Positions 1 to 9,234 of a stretch of DNA of 64,000 nt are shown piece by piece. The stretch is taken from contig CAVTBM010000012.1 in NCBI GenBank assembly GCA_963732905.1, forward strand, positions 490,241 through 554,240, written 5' to 3'. The stretch comes from DASQZK01 sp963732905 (GTDB lineage Bacteria > Bacteroidota > Bacteroidia > Bacteroidales > GCA-2748055). The notes below the pieces were generated by a model. The model did no database searches. It was not told the DNA's origin and worked only from the letters and a program-made list of their open reading frames with translations. How positions within the stretch are numbered: position 1 is the stretch's first letter; each line of letters begins with the position of its first letter. The translations under genes were made by a program, and so were the position numbers.

Positions 1-203
1 GAGGATAATACAGGACGATAAAGCCTGAACCTTTTATGAAGCTGTTTATCTCTTAGCAAAAAAGGATTATTTGTCTGACTTTTATACAACATGTTAATAT
101 GCATCACGTTTGACATGATCGTTTAGGCCATCTCACAAAGCCCTGCCCTGCATTTGCCGGTTCATACCTGGTCATGACCGGAAAACATTAAAATGATACT
201 GAA

Positions 204-1217
204 ATGAAAACCAAAATCCCGGGGGTTTTACTCCTGATCATGCTTTTCCTGGCATCATGCCGGCCATCAGGTAACCTTACCTATTTTAAGATTACGGGCT
301 TCACCCAGGGGACAAGTTACCATATTACCTATGCTGTAAAGGATTCGATCAATTTTCAACCAGAGGTCGATTCCCTTCTGCACAGCTTTGATCTTTCTCT
401 CTCCACTTATATTCCTAATTCTCTGATATCCAAAATAAACCGGAATGAGGATTTGATCGTGGATGCTAAATTCAGGGAAGTATATGATGTTGCAAAGGCG
501 GTTTACCAGGCTTCTGACGGGGCCTTCGATATCACCGTTATGCCTCTGGTAAATGCCTGGGGTTTTGGCCCGGGACCTAAGGCGGAAGTTGACAGCAGTA
601 TGATTGACAGTTTACTTCAGTATGTGGGAATGGATAAGATCCGTATTGAAGGTGACCGGCTCGTAAAAACTGACCCGCACGTAACCATTGACGACAATGC
701 GCTTGCCCAGGGTTACTCGGTCGACGTAGCTACCCGTTTTCTTGAAGAGCATGGTGTTAAGAACTATATGGTTGAAATCGGTGGTGAGCTGAGAACCAAA
801 GGACTCAATCCCAGGGATGAAATATGGAAGATCGGGATTGACCGTCCCGACTTTGGTAACATGATCCCCGGTTCCGACCTGCAGGCTATTGTCCGCATCG
901 AGAACAGGGCGCTGGCCACAAGTGGTAACTACAGGAAATTTTACGAAAAGAATGGAGTAAAATACGCCCATTCCATTGATCCGAAAACAGGATACCCCGT
1001 GATGAGGCGGCTGTTAAGTGCATCTGTCGTTGCTGATGACTGTATTACAGCTGACGCCTATGCTACAGCCTGCATGGTTCTCGGCCTGGAGAAAAGTAAA
1101 ACTCTGCTGAAGGAACATCCGGAACTTGAGGCGTATTTTATCTACAGTGATGATAATGGAAAATATAAGGAGTACTATACGAAAGGATTCAAATCGCTGA
1201 TCATCAAAGAGGAATAA
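204..1217 (+). CDS. apbE: FAD:protein FMN transferase (ApbE family lipoprotein)
   Basis: The family moves FMN from FAD onto a Thr of flavoprotein subunits such as NqrB/NqrC or RnfD/RnfG, with Mg2+, on the outer face of the cytoplasmic membrane. The 337-residue length is normal. The N-terminus is a lipoprotein signal ending in LASC, with Cys19 as the expected lipidated residue, so this start is well supported. Seen motifs are DGAFDITVMPLVNAWGFG (about 103-120), IDDNALAQGYSVD (about 162-174), EIGGELRTKG (about 192) and the Mg2+-site region DCITADAYATACMVLG (about 277-292). No Nqr or Rnf genes lie in the window, so the target flavoprotein is encoded elsewhere, possibly left of position 1. Two small Cys-rich membrane proteins follow on the opposite strand. 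Confidence 0.95.
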   Translation: MKTKIPGVLLLIMLFLASCRPSGNLTYFKITGFTQGTSYHITYAVKDSINFQPEVDSLLHSFDLSLSTYIPNSLISKINRNEDLIVDAKFREVYDVAKAVYQASDGAFDITVMPLVNAWGFGPGPKAEVDSSMIDSLLQYVGMDKIRIEGDRLVKTDPHVTIDDNALAQGYSVDVATRFLEEHGVKNYMVEIGGELRTKGLNPRDEIWKIGIDRPDFGNMIPGSDLQAIVRIENRALATSGNYRKFYEKNGVKYAHSIDPKTGYPVMRRLLSASVVADDCITADAYATACMVLGLEKSKTLLKEHPELEAYFIYSDDNGKYKEYYTKGFKSLIIKEE

Positions 1218-1231
1218 TCAGATGAACAGCC

Positions 1232-1429
1232 TCAGGCCGTGGGTTCCTCCCTGTCGGTATAACAACTTTCGCCACAACCACAACTGATACCCTGCTTTTT
1301 AAGCTCAGGTGATGAAGCGGCACAACTGCCTCCCCGGAATTCCGCTTTACGGTCGAGTATAAGTCTGACCGACATGGCAGCAAAAGCCAGAATCATTAAC
1401 AGTACGGCAAGAATCAGAACTTTTAACAT
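1232..1429 (-). CDS. Small membrane protein with Cys-rich tail
   Basis: A 65-residue protein, if started at MLKVLILAVLL; an earlier in-frame Met (1459) would put ten charged residues before the membrane segment and is less likely. Residues 1-22 form one membrane helix. The tail carries Cys in the pattern SCAA...GISCGCGESC, which could bind a metal or an Fe-S cluster. It resembles the next gene (shared KK.GI.C motif after one helix), so the two look like diverged paralogues. It lies tail to tail with the ApbE gene. Small proteins of this sort often sit near ApbE/Rnf/Nqr genes in Bacteroidota, so a link to membrane redox maturation is possible, but this is inference. I recognise no named family with certainty. 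Confidence 0.7.
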   Translation of the reverse strand: MLKVLILAVLLMILAFAAMSVRLILDRKAEFRGGSCAASSPELKKQGISCGCGESCYTDREEPTA

Positions 1430-1476
1430 GATGATGTCCTCCCTTTGCTCATCAAACAACTACGTTCCGGAAATGT

Positions 1477-1710
1477 TTACTCATCATCCCCGAATATACT
1501 TTCACATCCGGCGCAGTCCGTATTCCGGAGATTTTTAAAGCATTTATATTCTTCGTGTTTCACACAGGTAATCCCTAGCTTTTTCATGTCTTTGTTACGA
1601 CCGATCTCGTATGCAGGGAATTTCCCGTTTTTCCTGAACAGGATATTAAATGCCAGGCCTATCATGGAAATGCTTAAAAGCACTACAGATAATATCAAAA
1701 TCTTAATCAA
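1477..1710 (-). CDS. Small membrane protein with four C-terminal cysteines
   Basis: This 77-residue protein starts with a single membrane helix (about 1-24), then a basic stretch, then KKLGITCVKHEEYKCF and TDCAGCESIFGDDE. Four Cys with a CxxC pair suggest a metal site or a disulfide. It is a probable paralogue of the small gene just downstream on the same strand (1232-1429), and the two are 47 bases apart, so they are probably co-transcribed. The function is unknown. Placement next to apbE hints at a role in electron-transfer membrane complexes, which is inference only. Confidence 0.75.
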   Translation of the reverse strand: MIKILILSVVLLSISMIGLAFNILFRKNGKFPAYEIGRNKDMKKLGITCVKHEEYKCFKNLRNTDCAGCESIFGDDE

Positions 1711-1845
1711 TGCTTGAACAATTTGAAGTTAAAATTTGTCTGTCTAATTGTCGACAAAATTACAGATTTATTAAGATATTTCAATGTCTTTTAAACCATC
1801 AGACTCATTTATTATTGCCTGATTTTCATGTAAAATTAGATATTT

Positions 1846-4299
1846 ATGCCGCAGCCTACAGATATCCATCCCTTATACGTGACAGGACAGGAGCAGGAGA
1901 TTAGTTTTCAGGAATTCAGGGAGGAGGTTTTAGCCGATTACAGGCTGGCACATTTAAGTCGCCAATGCAGCTTGATTGCAAGGAAAGAGGTACTGTCTGG
2001 TAAAGCCAAATTCGGGATATTCGGGGATGGTAAGGAGATTGCCCAGATTGCCCTGGCGAAGAATTTCAGGGCAGGGGACTGGAGATCAGGATATTACCGT
2101 GACCAGACCTTTCTCCTGGCCACGGGCATGTCGGATACTGTTGAATTTTTCGCCCAGATATACGGAGATACTGATCTTGAATATAATCCCTCCAACGGAG
2201 GACGTTCTTTTAATAATCACTTTGCCAGCCGGTCCCTGAATCCTGACGGAAGCTGGAAAAAGCTTTCAGAGATGAAAAATACCGCCGCCGATCTTTCGCC
2301 GGTGGCAGGTCAGATGCCCAAACTGGTAGGTCTTGGTTATGCATCAAAACTATTCAGGGAGAATCCGGCACTGCGTGAATACACCGATCTTTCTCATGGT
2401 GGAAATGAGGTGGCGTTTGGAACGATTGGGGATGCCGGCACGACGGAAGGGCATTTTTTCGAAACGGTGAATGCGGCAGCCGTATTGCAGATCCCTGTGG
2501 CAGTTGCCGTTTGGGATGATGGTTATGGTATTTCGGTCACCAGGGATTTTCAGACAGTTAAAGCCAGCATTTCTGAAGCTCTCCGGGGCTTTGTCAAGGA
2601 GGACGACACCAACGGCATCCTTTTATATTATGGTCGTGGCTGGGATTATGCCGGGCTGATCCGGATATTTAACGAGGGGATATCCAGGTGCAGGAAGGAG
2701 CATGTGCCGGTGGTTTTTCATATTGATGAGATGGTCCAGCCCCTGGGACATTCCACTTCAGGATCGCAGGAACGATATAAGCCTGCTAAGCGGCTGGAAT
2801 GGGAGAAAGACAATGACCCACTTTTAAAAATGAGACAGTGGATACTGGAAAATCATATCGAGGTGGCCGCCGTGCTGGACAGTATCGAAAAGGAAGCAGA
2901 AGAGGAAGCCCGTCAGGCCCAACGAAAAGCATGGAAAAATTATACGGTCGCCATCCGGGATGAAAGAGAGAAATTTCTGACGATCGTAAACAACCGGTCC
3001 TGCCATTGCCGGAATGATCATTTTGACAAGATAGCCTCCCTCACCAGCGACCTTAAGAGAATTGCCAACCCAATCCGACGGGATGTGATGAGTACTGCCC
3101 GCCGGATTCTCCGGCAAATCTGTGGCGACTGCCCGGTACGGCAGCATCTTCAAAAAGATATCGTAGACTGGCTGAGGGATTATGATCAGGCGAACATCCG
3201 GAACTACAGCTCGCATCTTTACAATGAATCAAGCCGCTCCGCTCTCCGCGTTGCAGCTGTTGAACCTGTATGGTCGGAACAATCACCTGTCCTGAATGCA
3301 CGGGAGATCCTTCAGAAGAATTTTGATCACCTTTTTGCAAAATATCCTCTCCTGCTGACTTTTGGGGAGGATACCGGTAAGATCGGCGATGTCAATAAGG
3401 GACTGGAAGGTCTGCAGGAAAAATATGGTAAACTCAGGGTTACGGATACAGGCATCAGGGAAACTACCATCATAGGACAGGGTATCGGACTTGCCTTACG
3501 GGGACTCAGGCCTATCGCTGAAATTCAGTACTTCGATTACCTTTTATACGGTCTTCAGACGGTAAGCGACGACCTGGCAACGCTTCACTACCGTACATGC
3601 GGCGGACAGGCTGCCCCGCTGATCATCCGTACACGCGGACACCGCCTTGAAGGCATCTGGCATTCAGGCTCACCACTCAGTATGGTGATTAACTCATTTC
3701 GCGGAATTTTTGTGTGCGTTCCCCGGGATATGACACGTGCTGCAGGATTCTATAACACGCTCCTGGAAGCCGACGATCCGGCCCTGGTCATCGAACCCCT
3801 TAACGGTTACAGGATTAAGGAAATACTGCCGGATAACATTGGAGAGTTCAGAATACCACTGGGAATTCCCGAAATACTCCATTCGGGCACGGACCTGACG
3901 CTGGTTACGTACGGAAGTTGCGTGCGGATCGCTGAGACGGCAGTAAAACAACTGGAGGAATTTGATATCAGCGTTGAGCTGATCGATGTTCAGACTTTGC
4001 TGCCTTTCGATATCCATCAGAGTATCGTGGAATCGCTGAAAAAGACCAACAGGGTTGTGTTCTTCGATGAGGACGTGCCTGGCGGCGCATCTGCCTATAT
4101 GATGCAAAAAGTTCTGGAAGAACAGGGCGGTTATTCTTTCCTGGATGCCGGTCCCAGGACCATTTCGGCCAAAGAACACCGGCCTGCTTATAGCACCGAC
4201 GGCGATTATTTTTCCAATCCCAATGCAGAAGATGTCTTCGAAACCATATATGAACTGATGAGGGAATCTGATCCCCGGAAATTCCCGTCCTTGTTTTAA
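1846..4299 (+). CDS. Fused 2-oxoacid dehydrogenase E1 alpha-beta subunit (TPP enzyme)
   Basis: E1 decarboxylates a 2-oxoacid using thiamine diphosphate and passes the acyl group to the lipoyl E2 partner. At 817 residues the protein joins both halves: an alpha-like part (about 30-440) and a beta-like part (about 470-800). The TPP/Mg motif is GDAGTTEGHFFETVNAAAVL near residue 195, followed by VWDDGYGISV. The beta half has FGEDTGKIGDVNKGL and DTGIRETTIIGQGIGLAL, then the C-terminal transketolase-like domain (LVTYGSCVRIAETAV). No E2 or E3 gene is nearby. The substrate cannot be told from the sequence; fused E1 proteins of this type in Bacteroidota are usually grouped with branched-chain or pyruvate-type E1. 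The ATG at 1846 lacks a strong ribosome site, as is common in this phylum. Confidence 0.9.
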   Translation: MPQPTDIHPLYVTGQEQEISFQEFREEVLADYRLAHLSRQCSLIARKEVLSGKAKFGIFGDGKEIAQIALAKNFRAGDWRSGYYRDQTFLLATGMSDTVEFFAQIYGDTDLEYNPSNGGRSFNNHFASRSLNPDGSWKKLSEMKNTAADLSPVAGQMPKLVGLGYASKLFRENPALREYTDLSHGGNEVAFGTIGDAGTTEGHFFETVNAAAVLQIPVAVAVWDDGYGISVTRDFQTVKASISEALRGFVKEDDTNGILLYYGRGWDYAGLIRIFNEGISRCRKEHVPVVFHIDEMVQPLGHSTSGSQERYKPAKRLEWEKDNDPLLKMRQWILENHIEVAAVLDSIEKEAEEEARQAQRKAWKNYTVAIRDEREKFLTIVNNRSCHCRNDHFDKIASLTSDLKRIANPIRRDVMSTARRILRQICGDCPVRQHLQKDIVDWLRDYDQANIRNYSSHLYNESSRSALRVAAVEPVWSEQSPVLNAREILQKNFDHLFAKYPLLLTFGEDTGKIGDVNKGLEGLQEKYGKLRVTDTGIRETTIIGQGIGLALRGLRPIAEIQYFDYLLYGLQTVSDDLATLHYRTCGGQAAPLIIRTRGHRLEGIWHSGSPLSMVINSFRGIFVCVPRDMTRAAGFYNTLLEADDPALVIEPLNGYRIKEILPDNIGEFRIPLGIPEILHSGTDLTLVTYGSCVRIAETAVKQLEEFDISVELIDVQTLLPFDIHQSIVESLKKTNRVVFFDEDVPGGASAYMMQKVLEEQGGYSFLDAGPRTISAKEHRPAYSTDGDYFSNPNAEDVFETIYELMRESDPRKFPSLF

Positions 4300-4555
4300 G
4301 CTGAAAATTGCCCGGCGCCCTTCATGCGTTTTCTTCTTGATATGTAATGGCATGAATTACAGTATATTATGAATTCATCATGGAATTGGTGCAACTTCAT
4401 CATGCTTTAAGCTGTCTTTTATGTAGGTCAGTAAAATAATTCAGAATAACTACATTATTTACCTTTTTGTCAAAAAGTTATCTTCACAGACCATATTTTG
4501 AAAATACACGTTTTATATTAGTGGAAATTAGTTCGGATCGTTAAACACGATTTCA

Positions 4556-5143
4556 ATGAGCCTTAACATCGATTTCTTCAAGATAAAAAACGATAAACTG
4601 GCCAGTCCCGGAAGGGTTTTGATCTCAGAACCTTTCCTGAGTGATACCTATTTTAAAAGATCGGTTGTCCTGCTCACGGAACACTCGGATGAAGGATCAG
4701 TGGGCTTCGTTTTAAATAAACCGGTGGATCTGCATATCCAGGATGTAATCCAGGATTTTCCTTCAATAGAAACCGGTATCTCGATTGGCGGGCCGGTGAA
4801 TACAAATACTGTGCATTTTATTCATACTCTTGGCGAACTCATTCCTGAAAGTGTTCATGTATTTGAAAATATATTCTGGGGAGGTGACTTTGATAAACTA
4901 AAATCATTGATCAACTCAGGTGAAGTGACGAGCAGGCAGGTTCGGTTTTTCCTTGGTTATTCGGGATGGGCGCCAAACCAGCTCAAAGGAGAGATCGATG
5001 AGAATGCATGGTTGGTAGGCGAACTGGACCCAACCCTGATTATGGAATCGGATAAGACCAGTTTCTGGAATGATGTTCTGAAAAAGATGAATAACAAATA
5101 CCAGGTGTGGGCCAACTTTCCGGAAAATCCCGGAATGAACTGA
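4556..5143 (+). CDS. YqgE/AlgH family protein
   Basis: A 195-residue cytoplasmic protein of the YqgE/AlgH family, whose biochemical role is not settled (AlgH was linked to alginate regulation in Pseudomonas). The family signature is clear: PGRVLISEPFLSDTYFKRSV, then LLTEHSDEGSVGFVLNKP, IGGPVNTNTVHFIH, and near the end RFFLGYSGWAPNQLKGEI followed by NAWLV. Length is typical. It stands alone on the plus strand, with an AT-rich upstream region of about 250 bases and convergent genes downstream. Confidence 0.93.
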   Translation: MSLNIDFFKIKNDKLASPGRVLISEPFLSDTYFKRSVVLLTEHSDEGSVGFVLNKPVDLHIQDVIQDFPSIETGISIGGPVNTNTVHFIHTLGELIPESVHVFENIFWGGDFDKLKSLINSGEVTSRQVRFFLGYSGWAPNQLKGEIDENAWLVGELDPTLIMESDKTSFWNDVLKKMNNKYQVWANFPENPGMN

Positions 5144-5163
5144 CCGGCCGGAATCCTCCCTGT

Positions 5164-5649
5164 TCAGATAATCCTGTCTGCCAGAAAGCGCATATCCTGA
5201 TTCGGCTCCACCAATATTGTCCTTAAACCCACTTTCCGGCCGGCTTCGATATCGGTTTCCCGGTCTCCCACAAACCAGGAAGAAAGGATATCAATGTTAA
5301 AGCGGGCCATAGCCTTCTCAAATAAAAGGGTTTGCGGCTTACGGCAAAGGCAGTTCTCCACATCGGGGTGATGCGGGCACATATATACCTCGCTGAAATG
5401 AACGCCGTCACGGCCCAGTTCTTCAGCCATAAGAAGGTGAATGTGTGCTGCATCTTTCCTCGTGTACAATCCTTTTGAAATCCCTCCCTGGTTGGTTATA
5501 AGGATCAAAAGGTACCCACGGTCACTGAGCGTTTTCAGGACAGACTTAATGCCCGGGTTAAACCTGAAATCCTCAGTCCGGTATATATAATACAGACCTT
5601 CCTCATTGTTGATGACACCATCACGGTCGAAAAAAACAGCTTTGTTCAT
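5164..5649 (-). CDS. HAD-IIIA family phosphatase (GmhB/HisB-like)
   Basis: A 161-residue haloacid dehalogenase-fold phosphatase. Motif I is FFDRDGVIN (nucleophile and acid Asp), motif II lies in ILITNQGGISKG, and the acidic motif is WFVGDRETDIEAG. The CPHHPDVENCLCRKP loop matches the zinc-binding loop of D-glycero-D-manno-heptose-1,7-bisphosphate 7-phosphatase and the histidinol-phosphatase domain. Heptose phosphate is a likely substrate for LPS core synthesis, but no other heptose gene is nearby. It is the last gene of the compact minus-strand run that starts with amn; the gap to the rhomboid gene is one base. Confidence 0.88.
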   Translation of the reverse strand: MNKAVFFDRDGVINNEEGLYYIYRTEDFRFNPGIKSVLKTLSDRGYLLILITNQGGISKGLYTRKDAAHIHLLMAEELGRDGVHFSEVYMCPHHPDVENCLCRKPQTLLFEKAMARFNIDILSSWFVGDRETDIEAGRKVGLRTILVEPNQDMRFLADRII

Positions 5650-5650
5650 C

Positions 5651-6262
5651 CTAAAACTGGCTTATAAAGTGAAGAAGCAGGGAAGGCTGTATGAAAAGGG
5701 GGAAAATAAATCCGAATATTGCACCCCAGAGATGGGCATCGTGATTGACGTTGCCACGACCCGACCGTCCCATATAGGTTGAATATATTAGATACAGAAT
5801 ACCAAAGACAAAACCGGGCATGGGGATAACACCATAGAACAGGATCTTGTCGAGGGGTGAAAAAAAGATACTCGTGAACAGGACCGCTGACACCGCGCCC
5901 GAAGCCCCTACCGAAGCATAATTCGGATCATCCTTACGTTTGAAAAAGGTAGAGAGGGTTGCTATGATCATGCCACCGAAATATAAAACGACGTAGGCAA
6001 GCGGAGCGGAAAAGAGCTGATGACTGTCCTCAAGACCTTTAAAAATACTCTCCACATGGATGCCGAAAGAGAAAAAGACAAGCATGTTCACAATAAGATG
6101 AACCCAGTCGGCATGGACAAAGCCGTGTGATATAAAGCGATACCATTCATTTTTACGGACCACATCATAAGGCTCGAAATCAAATTTTCTGAACAGATCC
6201 TCACTACTGAAACAGATGATGGAAACAATCGCGGTAACAACAACAATAATAATGGTGATCAT
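5651..6262 (-). CDS. Rhomboid family intramembrane serine protease
   Basis: A 203-residue, six-helix membrane protein. The GxSG motif is VGASGAVSAVLF with catalytic Ser121, the partner His is H177 in DAHLWGAIFG, and the helix-2 signature HxxxxHxxxN is seen as HADWVHLIVNM (His50, His55, Asn59). The Ser-His dyad is intact, so an active protease is expected; natural substrates cannot be predicted. It lies between holA and the HAD phosphatase gene with gaps of 1 and 11 bases, which suggests co-transcription. Confidence 0.93.
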   Translation of the reverse strand: MITIIIVVVTAIVSIICFSSEDLFRKFDFEPYDVVRKNEWYRFISHGFVHADWVHLIVNMLVFFSFGIHVESIFKGLEDSHQLFSAPLAYVVLYFGGMIIATLSTFFKRKDDPNYASVGASGAVSAVLFTSIFFSPLDKILFYGVIPMPGFVFGILYLIYSTYMGRSGRGNVNHDAHLWGAIFGFIFPLFIQPSLLLHFISQF

Positions 6263-6273
6263 AACAATTTCCT

Positions 6274-7290
6274 TTAGTGCAATATTTTAAAGATCAATTC
6301 TTTCATGAGATCTCCTGAATCGGTTGAGACATTTCCATATCCCTTTGATTTGACATCATATTCTCTGAGGAGGGAAATAATCGCCTCCACTTTACCAGCA
6401 GAATAGACGTGAGCGGCTTTCACATATTCACCGACAAAGAAAGGATGAATACGGAGCACGGACGCAACATTTCCGGGTGATTTATCTTTCAGGACATGGT
6501 AAGTCAGTATTTTGGTAAAGAAAAAATACAGGCTGGTTATGGTAACGGTTACGGGATTGTTTTTGGGATTGGCTGCAAAATACCGGATGATCCGGTTGGC
6601 CTTGACCACATCTCTTTCGGTAAGGGCTTTCTGGAGTTCAAAATTGTTAAACTCCTTGCTGATGCCTATGTTTCGTTCGATATGATCCACCGTGATGATT
6701 TTAACATTATCCGGCAGGACGATGATGAGCTTCGTTAATTCATTTTCAATGCGGGAGAGATCATTCCCCAGGAATTCTGTGAGAAGGGCTGCGGCCTTTG
6801 GTTCGGTCTTATAACCTTTTTTTCTCAGTTCATCGGCGATCCATTGGGGGATCTTATCGTCATAAAGTTTTTTTGAATCGAAGATCAGGGAATGCTGCTG
6901 TATAGATTTATAGATTTTCTTCCTCTTGTCGAGGCTTTTATACTTGTAGTTTAAAACCAGCAGGGTTGATTTAAGAGGCTTCTCAACATAATATACCAGG
7001 TCATCAAAATTTTTTATTTCCTGTGCTTCCTTGACGACCACTACCTGGTGACCCGCCATCATCGGAAATCTCCGGGCTGCATTGATAATAGTGGCGGCGT
7101 CCGAATCTTTGCCATATAAAACGCTCTGGTTGAAAGCTTTTTCAGCTTCAGTCAGTACATTATCCATGATATAAGATGTGATCTTGTCAATATAGTAAGG
7201 TTCCTCGCCAGAGAGAAAATAAACCGGGTAATAGATCCGGTTACTGAGGTCCTTTATAATCTGTTCGTAGGTCAGGGCGTCCCGGCTCAT
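6274..7290 (-). CDS. holA: DNA polymerase III subunit delta
   Basis: Delta is the clamp-loader subunit that opens the beta sliding clamp in the DnaX complex. The 338-residue length fits. Typical segments are VYFLSGEEPYYIDKIT near the N-terminus (degenerate nucleotide-binding domain), KNFDDLVYYVEKP, and the middle AAA+ lid region AAALLTEFLGNDLSRIENEL, which is a hallmark of HolA. The C-terminal collar domain ends in GDLMKELIFKILH. It begins two bases after the end of the AMP nucleosidase gene, so the two are probably one transcript. Confidence 0.95.
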   Translation of the reverse strand: MSRDALTYEQIIKDLSNRIYYPVYFLSGEEPYYIDKITSYIMDNVLTEAEKAFNQSVLYGKDSDAATIINAARRFPMMAGHQVVVVKEAQEIKNFDDLVYYVEKPLKSTLLVLNYKYKSLDKRKKIYKSIQQHSLIFDSKKLYDDKIPQWIADELRKKGYKTEPKAAALLTEFLGNDLSRIENELTKLIIVLPDNVKIITVDHIERNIGISKEFNNFELQKALTERDVVKANRIIRYFAANPKNNPVTVTITSLYFFFTKILTYHVLKDKSPGNVASVLRIHPFFVGEYVKAAHVYSAGKVEAIISLLREYDVKSKGYGNVSTDSGDLMKELIFKILH

Positions 7291-7292
7291 AA

Positions 7293-8066
7293 TTAGTCAA
7301 ATCTTAAGTGTTTAACCGACTCGCCGTTATTGAGCAATTCAATCATAGAGTCGATGCCAATCCGGAGATGGTCCATGGTAAACTTTTCGTTTACCCGCTT
7401 ATCGCTTTCTGCTGTTTTCACTCCTGATGATATCATCGGCTGATCGCTGACCAGCAGGAGAGAACCGCTTGGGATCTCGTTGGCGAAGCCGACTGTAAAT
7501 ATCGTGGCAGATTCCATATCGATGGCCATCGACCTGGTGAGCCTGAGGTATTCCTTGAAATCCTCATCATATTCCCAAACCCGCCGGTTTGTTGTAAAAA
7601 CAGTACCGGTCCAGTAATCCCTGCCATGCGACCGGATGGTTGAAGAAACAGCCCGTTGCAGTTTAAATGCAGGAAGAGCCGGCACTTCGGGCGGCATATA
7701 GTCATTGGAGGTCCCTTCACCCCTGATGGCTGCGATAGGCAGAATGAGATCACCCAGCTTGTTTTTCTTCTTCAGGCCGCCACATTTACCAAGGAACAGA
7801 ACAGCAGTCGGTTCAATGGCACTCAGCAAATCCATGATCGTCGCAGCATTGGCGCTTCCTATCCCGAAATGAATCATAGTAATACCGGAAGCATTGGCAC
7901 AGGGCATTGGATGATCCCAGCTGACCACCTCCGTATCGTTGATTTCACAAAAAAAATCAAGATACTGGTTAAAATTGGTCAATAGTATGTATTTCCCAAA
8001 ATTTTCCAGTTTGTTGCCTGTGTATCTGGGAAGCCAGTTTTTTACAATTTCCTCTTTCGTTTTCAT
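7293..8066 (-). CDS. amn: AMP nucleosidase
   Basis: Splits AMP into adenine and ribose 5-phosphate. The 257-residue protein is of the short Bacteroidota type, made only of the phosphorylase (PNP/UDP) domain. Seen are FLGKCGGLKKKNKLGDLILP (about 92-111), the GEGTSNDYMPPEVPALP loop, and MAIDMESATIFTVGFAN (about 179), the ribose-binding region with the conserved ME pair, followed by LLVSDQPM with the catalytic-type Asp. It is the first gene of the amn-holA-rhomboid-HAD run, and an intergenic region of about 170 bases separates it from the divergent gene at 8239. Confidence 0.9.
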   Translation of the reverse strand: MKTKEEIVKNWLPRYTGNKLENFGKYILLTNFNQYLDFFCEINDTEVVSWDHPMPCANASGITMIHFGIGSANAATIMDLLSAIEPTAVLFLGKCGGLKKKNKLGDLILPIAAIRGEGTSNDYMPPEVPALPAFKLQRAVSSTIRSHGRDYWTGTVFTTNRRVWEYDEDFKEYLRLTRSMAIDMESATIFTVGFANEIPSGSLLLVSDQPMISSGVKTAESDKRVNEKFTMDHLRIGIDSMIELLNNGESVKHLRFD

Positions 8067-8238
8067 GGTGAGTATCTGTTTCTGTATCCTTAGCTGATGA
8101 ATGGTCGATATATTCTTTTGGGATGATTCCCTGCAAATTTAAACTTTAGTTCATGGAACTCCCATTATTTTTTTATGCTATCCGGATTATTTCATCATCA
8201 CGGAAAATTATGTAGGTTTGTGAGGGAAGTATAAGCGT

Positions 8239-8709
8239 ATGATAAGCCTCAATTTACCATCCTATTCATTTAATATAAAGCAGGAAAAGGGACTGGATTA
8301 TATTTTCGATTCTTTTCGCCGTAAATTTGTCCGCCTGACACCTGAAGAGTGGGTAAGACAAAACTTCGCAGCATATCTTGTCCATGAAAAGGGATATCCG
8401 GCTTCGGGCCTGGTCATGGAAAAGTCGCTTTCGTATAACAAAATGGTCAAACGTTGTGATATCCTGATTTATGACCATGACGGACAACCCCTTCTAATGG
8501 TTGAATGCAAGGCGCCTGAAGTTACTATTCGTCCTGAGGTTTTTGACCAGATCGCAGTGTACAATATGGTTTTCAGAGTTCAATTCCTGCTTGTGACCAA
8601 TGGAATGAAACACTATGGCTGTCGGGTTGACTTTGAGAGCAGGGAAATCAAATTTCTTAATGATATTCCGGAATATGCCGGTATTGCAGGTACGTCATTC
8701 AGCGATTAG
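8239..8709 (+). CDS. Lone HsdR N-terminal-like (PD-(D/E)XK) protein
   Basis: A 156-residue protein matching only the N-terminal nuclease-fold domain of type I restriction subunit R (HSDR_N_2 type). The nuclease core is seen as RCDILIYDHDGQPLLMVECK (Asp, then Glu-x-Lys), followed by IAVYNMVFRVQFLLVTNG. No helicase part, HsdM or HsdS gene is present, so this is not a restriction system. Single-domain proteins of this kind are common housekeeping-like genes in Bacteroidota; their role is unknown. The 3' end overlaps the 3' end of the convergent GNAT gene by 15 bases. Confidence 0.85.
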   Translation: MISLNLPSYSFNIKQEKGLDYIFDSFRRKFVRLTPEEWVRQNFAAYLVHEKGYPASGLVMEKSLSYNKMVKRCDILIYDHDGQPLLMVECKAPEVTIRPEVFDQIAVYNMVFRVQFLLVTNGMKHYGCRVDFESREIKFLNDIPEYAGIAGTSFSD

Positions 8710-9234
8710 CTGAAGGAAATACTCTGTTAGCCAGCCTTTCTGCGTTTTAATCCACGACTTCTTTTCTCCGGCTATGACAAAGCCGTGCCCGATGAACAAC
8801 TGAAGGCTGTCGGTATTATCCTTGGTGATATTGCAATAGAGCTGTTTAAGTAAAAGAACGTCGAAACCGTATTGTATGACGGTTTCAAGAGCTTCAGAAG
8901 CATAGCCTTTTTTGCGGTCCTCCGTGTCGCTGATGAGAATACCTACTCCGGCGCGCAGGTTAAAGGGGTCAAATTCGAAAAGATCAATGGCACCGACAGG
9001 TCTTTCTTCCGCCTTCAATTCAATGATAAGCCTGAGTTGCCTGGCCTCATAAATATCCTGTCTGGCCGATTCGATATACTGGCTGAGTGTAAATTTTGAA
9101 AAGGGTATGAGTGTACTGCTCAAATACCAGATAGTCGTATCATTTTCCCACTTGTAGAGGAGATCAAGGTCTTCGGGTTCGATAGCCCGGAGCCGAATGT
9201 TTTTATGTTCAAGTGCCTGAAGACTCATGCTCAA
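8695..9234 (-). CDS. GNAT family N-acetyltransferase (RimJ/RimL type)
   Basis: A 179-residue acetyltransferase with the RimJ/RimL-like layout: NIRLRAIEPEDLDLLYKWEN at the N-terminus, IDLFEFDPFNLRAGVGILI (beta-4), and the acetyl-CoA pyrophosphate loop in DRKKGYASEALETVIQYGF. The acceptor could be a protein N-terminus, an amino sugar or a polyamine; the sequence does not decide. The start overlaps the stop of the upstream SPOR gene by four bases (ATGA), so translation is probably coupled. Confidence 0.9.
   Translation of the reverse strand: MSMSLQALEHKNIRLRAIEPEDLDLLYKWENDTTIWYLSSTLIPFSKFTLSQYIESARQDIYEARQLRLIIELKAEERPVGAIDLFEFDPFNLRAGVGILISDTEDRKKGYASEALETVIQYGFDVLLLKQLYCNITKDNTDSLQLFIGHGFVIAGEKKSWIKTQKGWLTEYFLQLIAE

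Noticed and set aside
8239..8709. HsdR-N protein considered as part of a restriction-modification system
   Set aside because: No helicase, methylase or specificity gene nearby; the single domain is common outside such systems.
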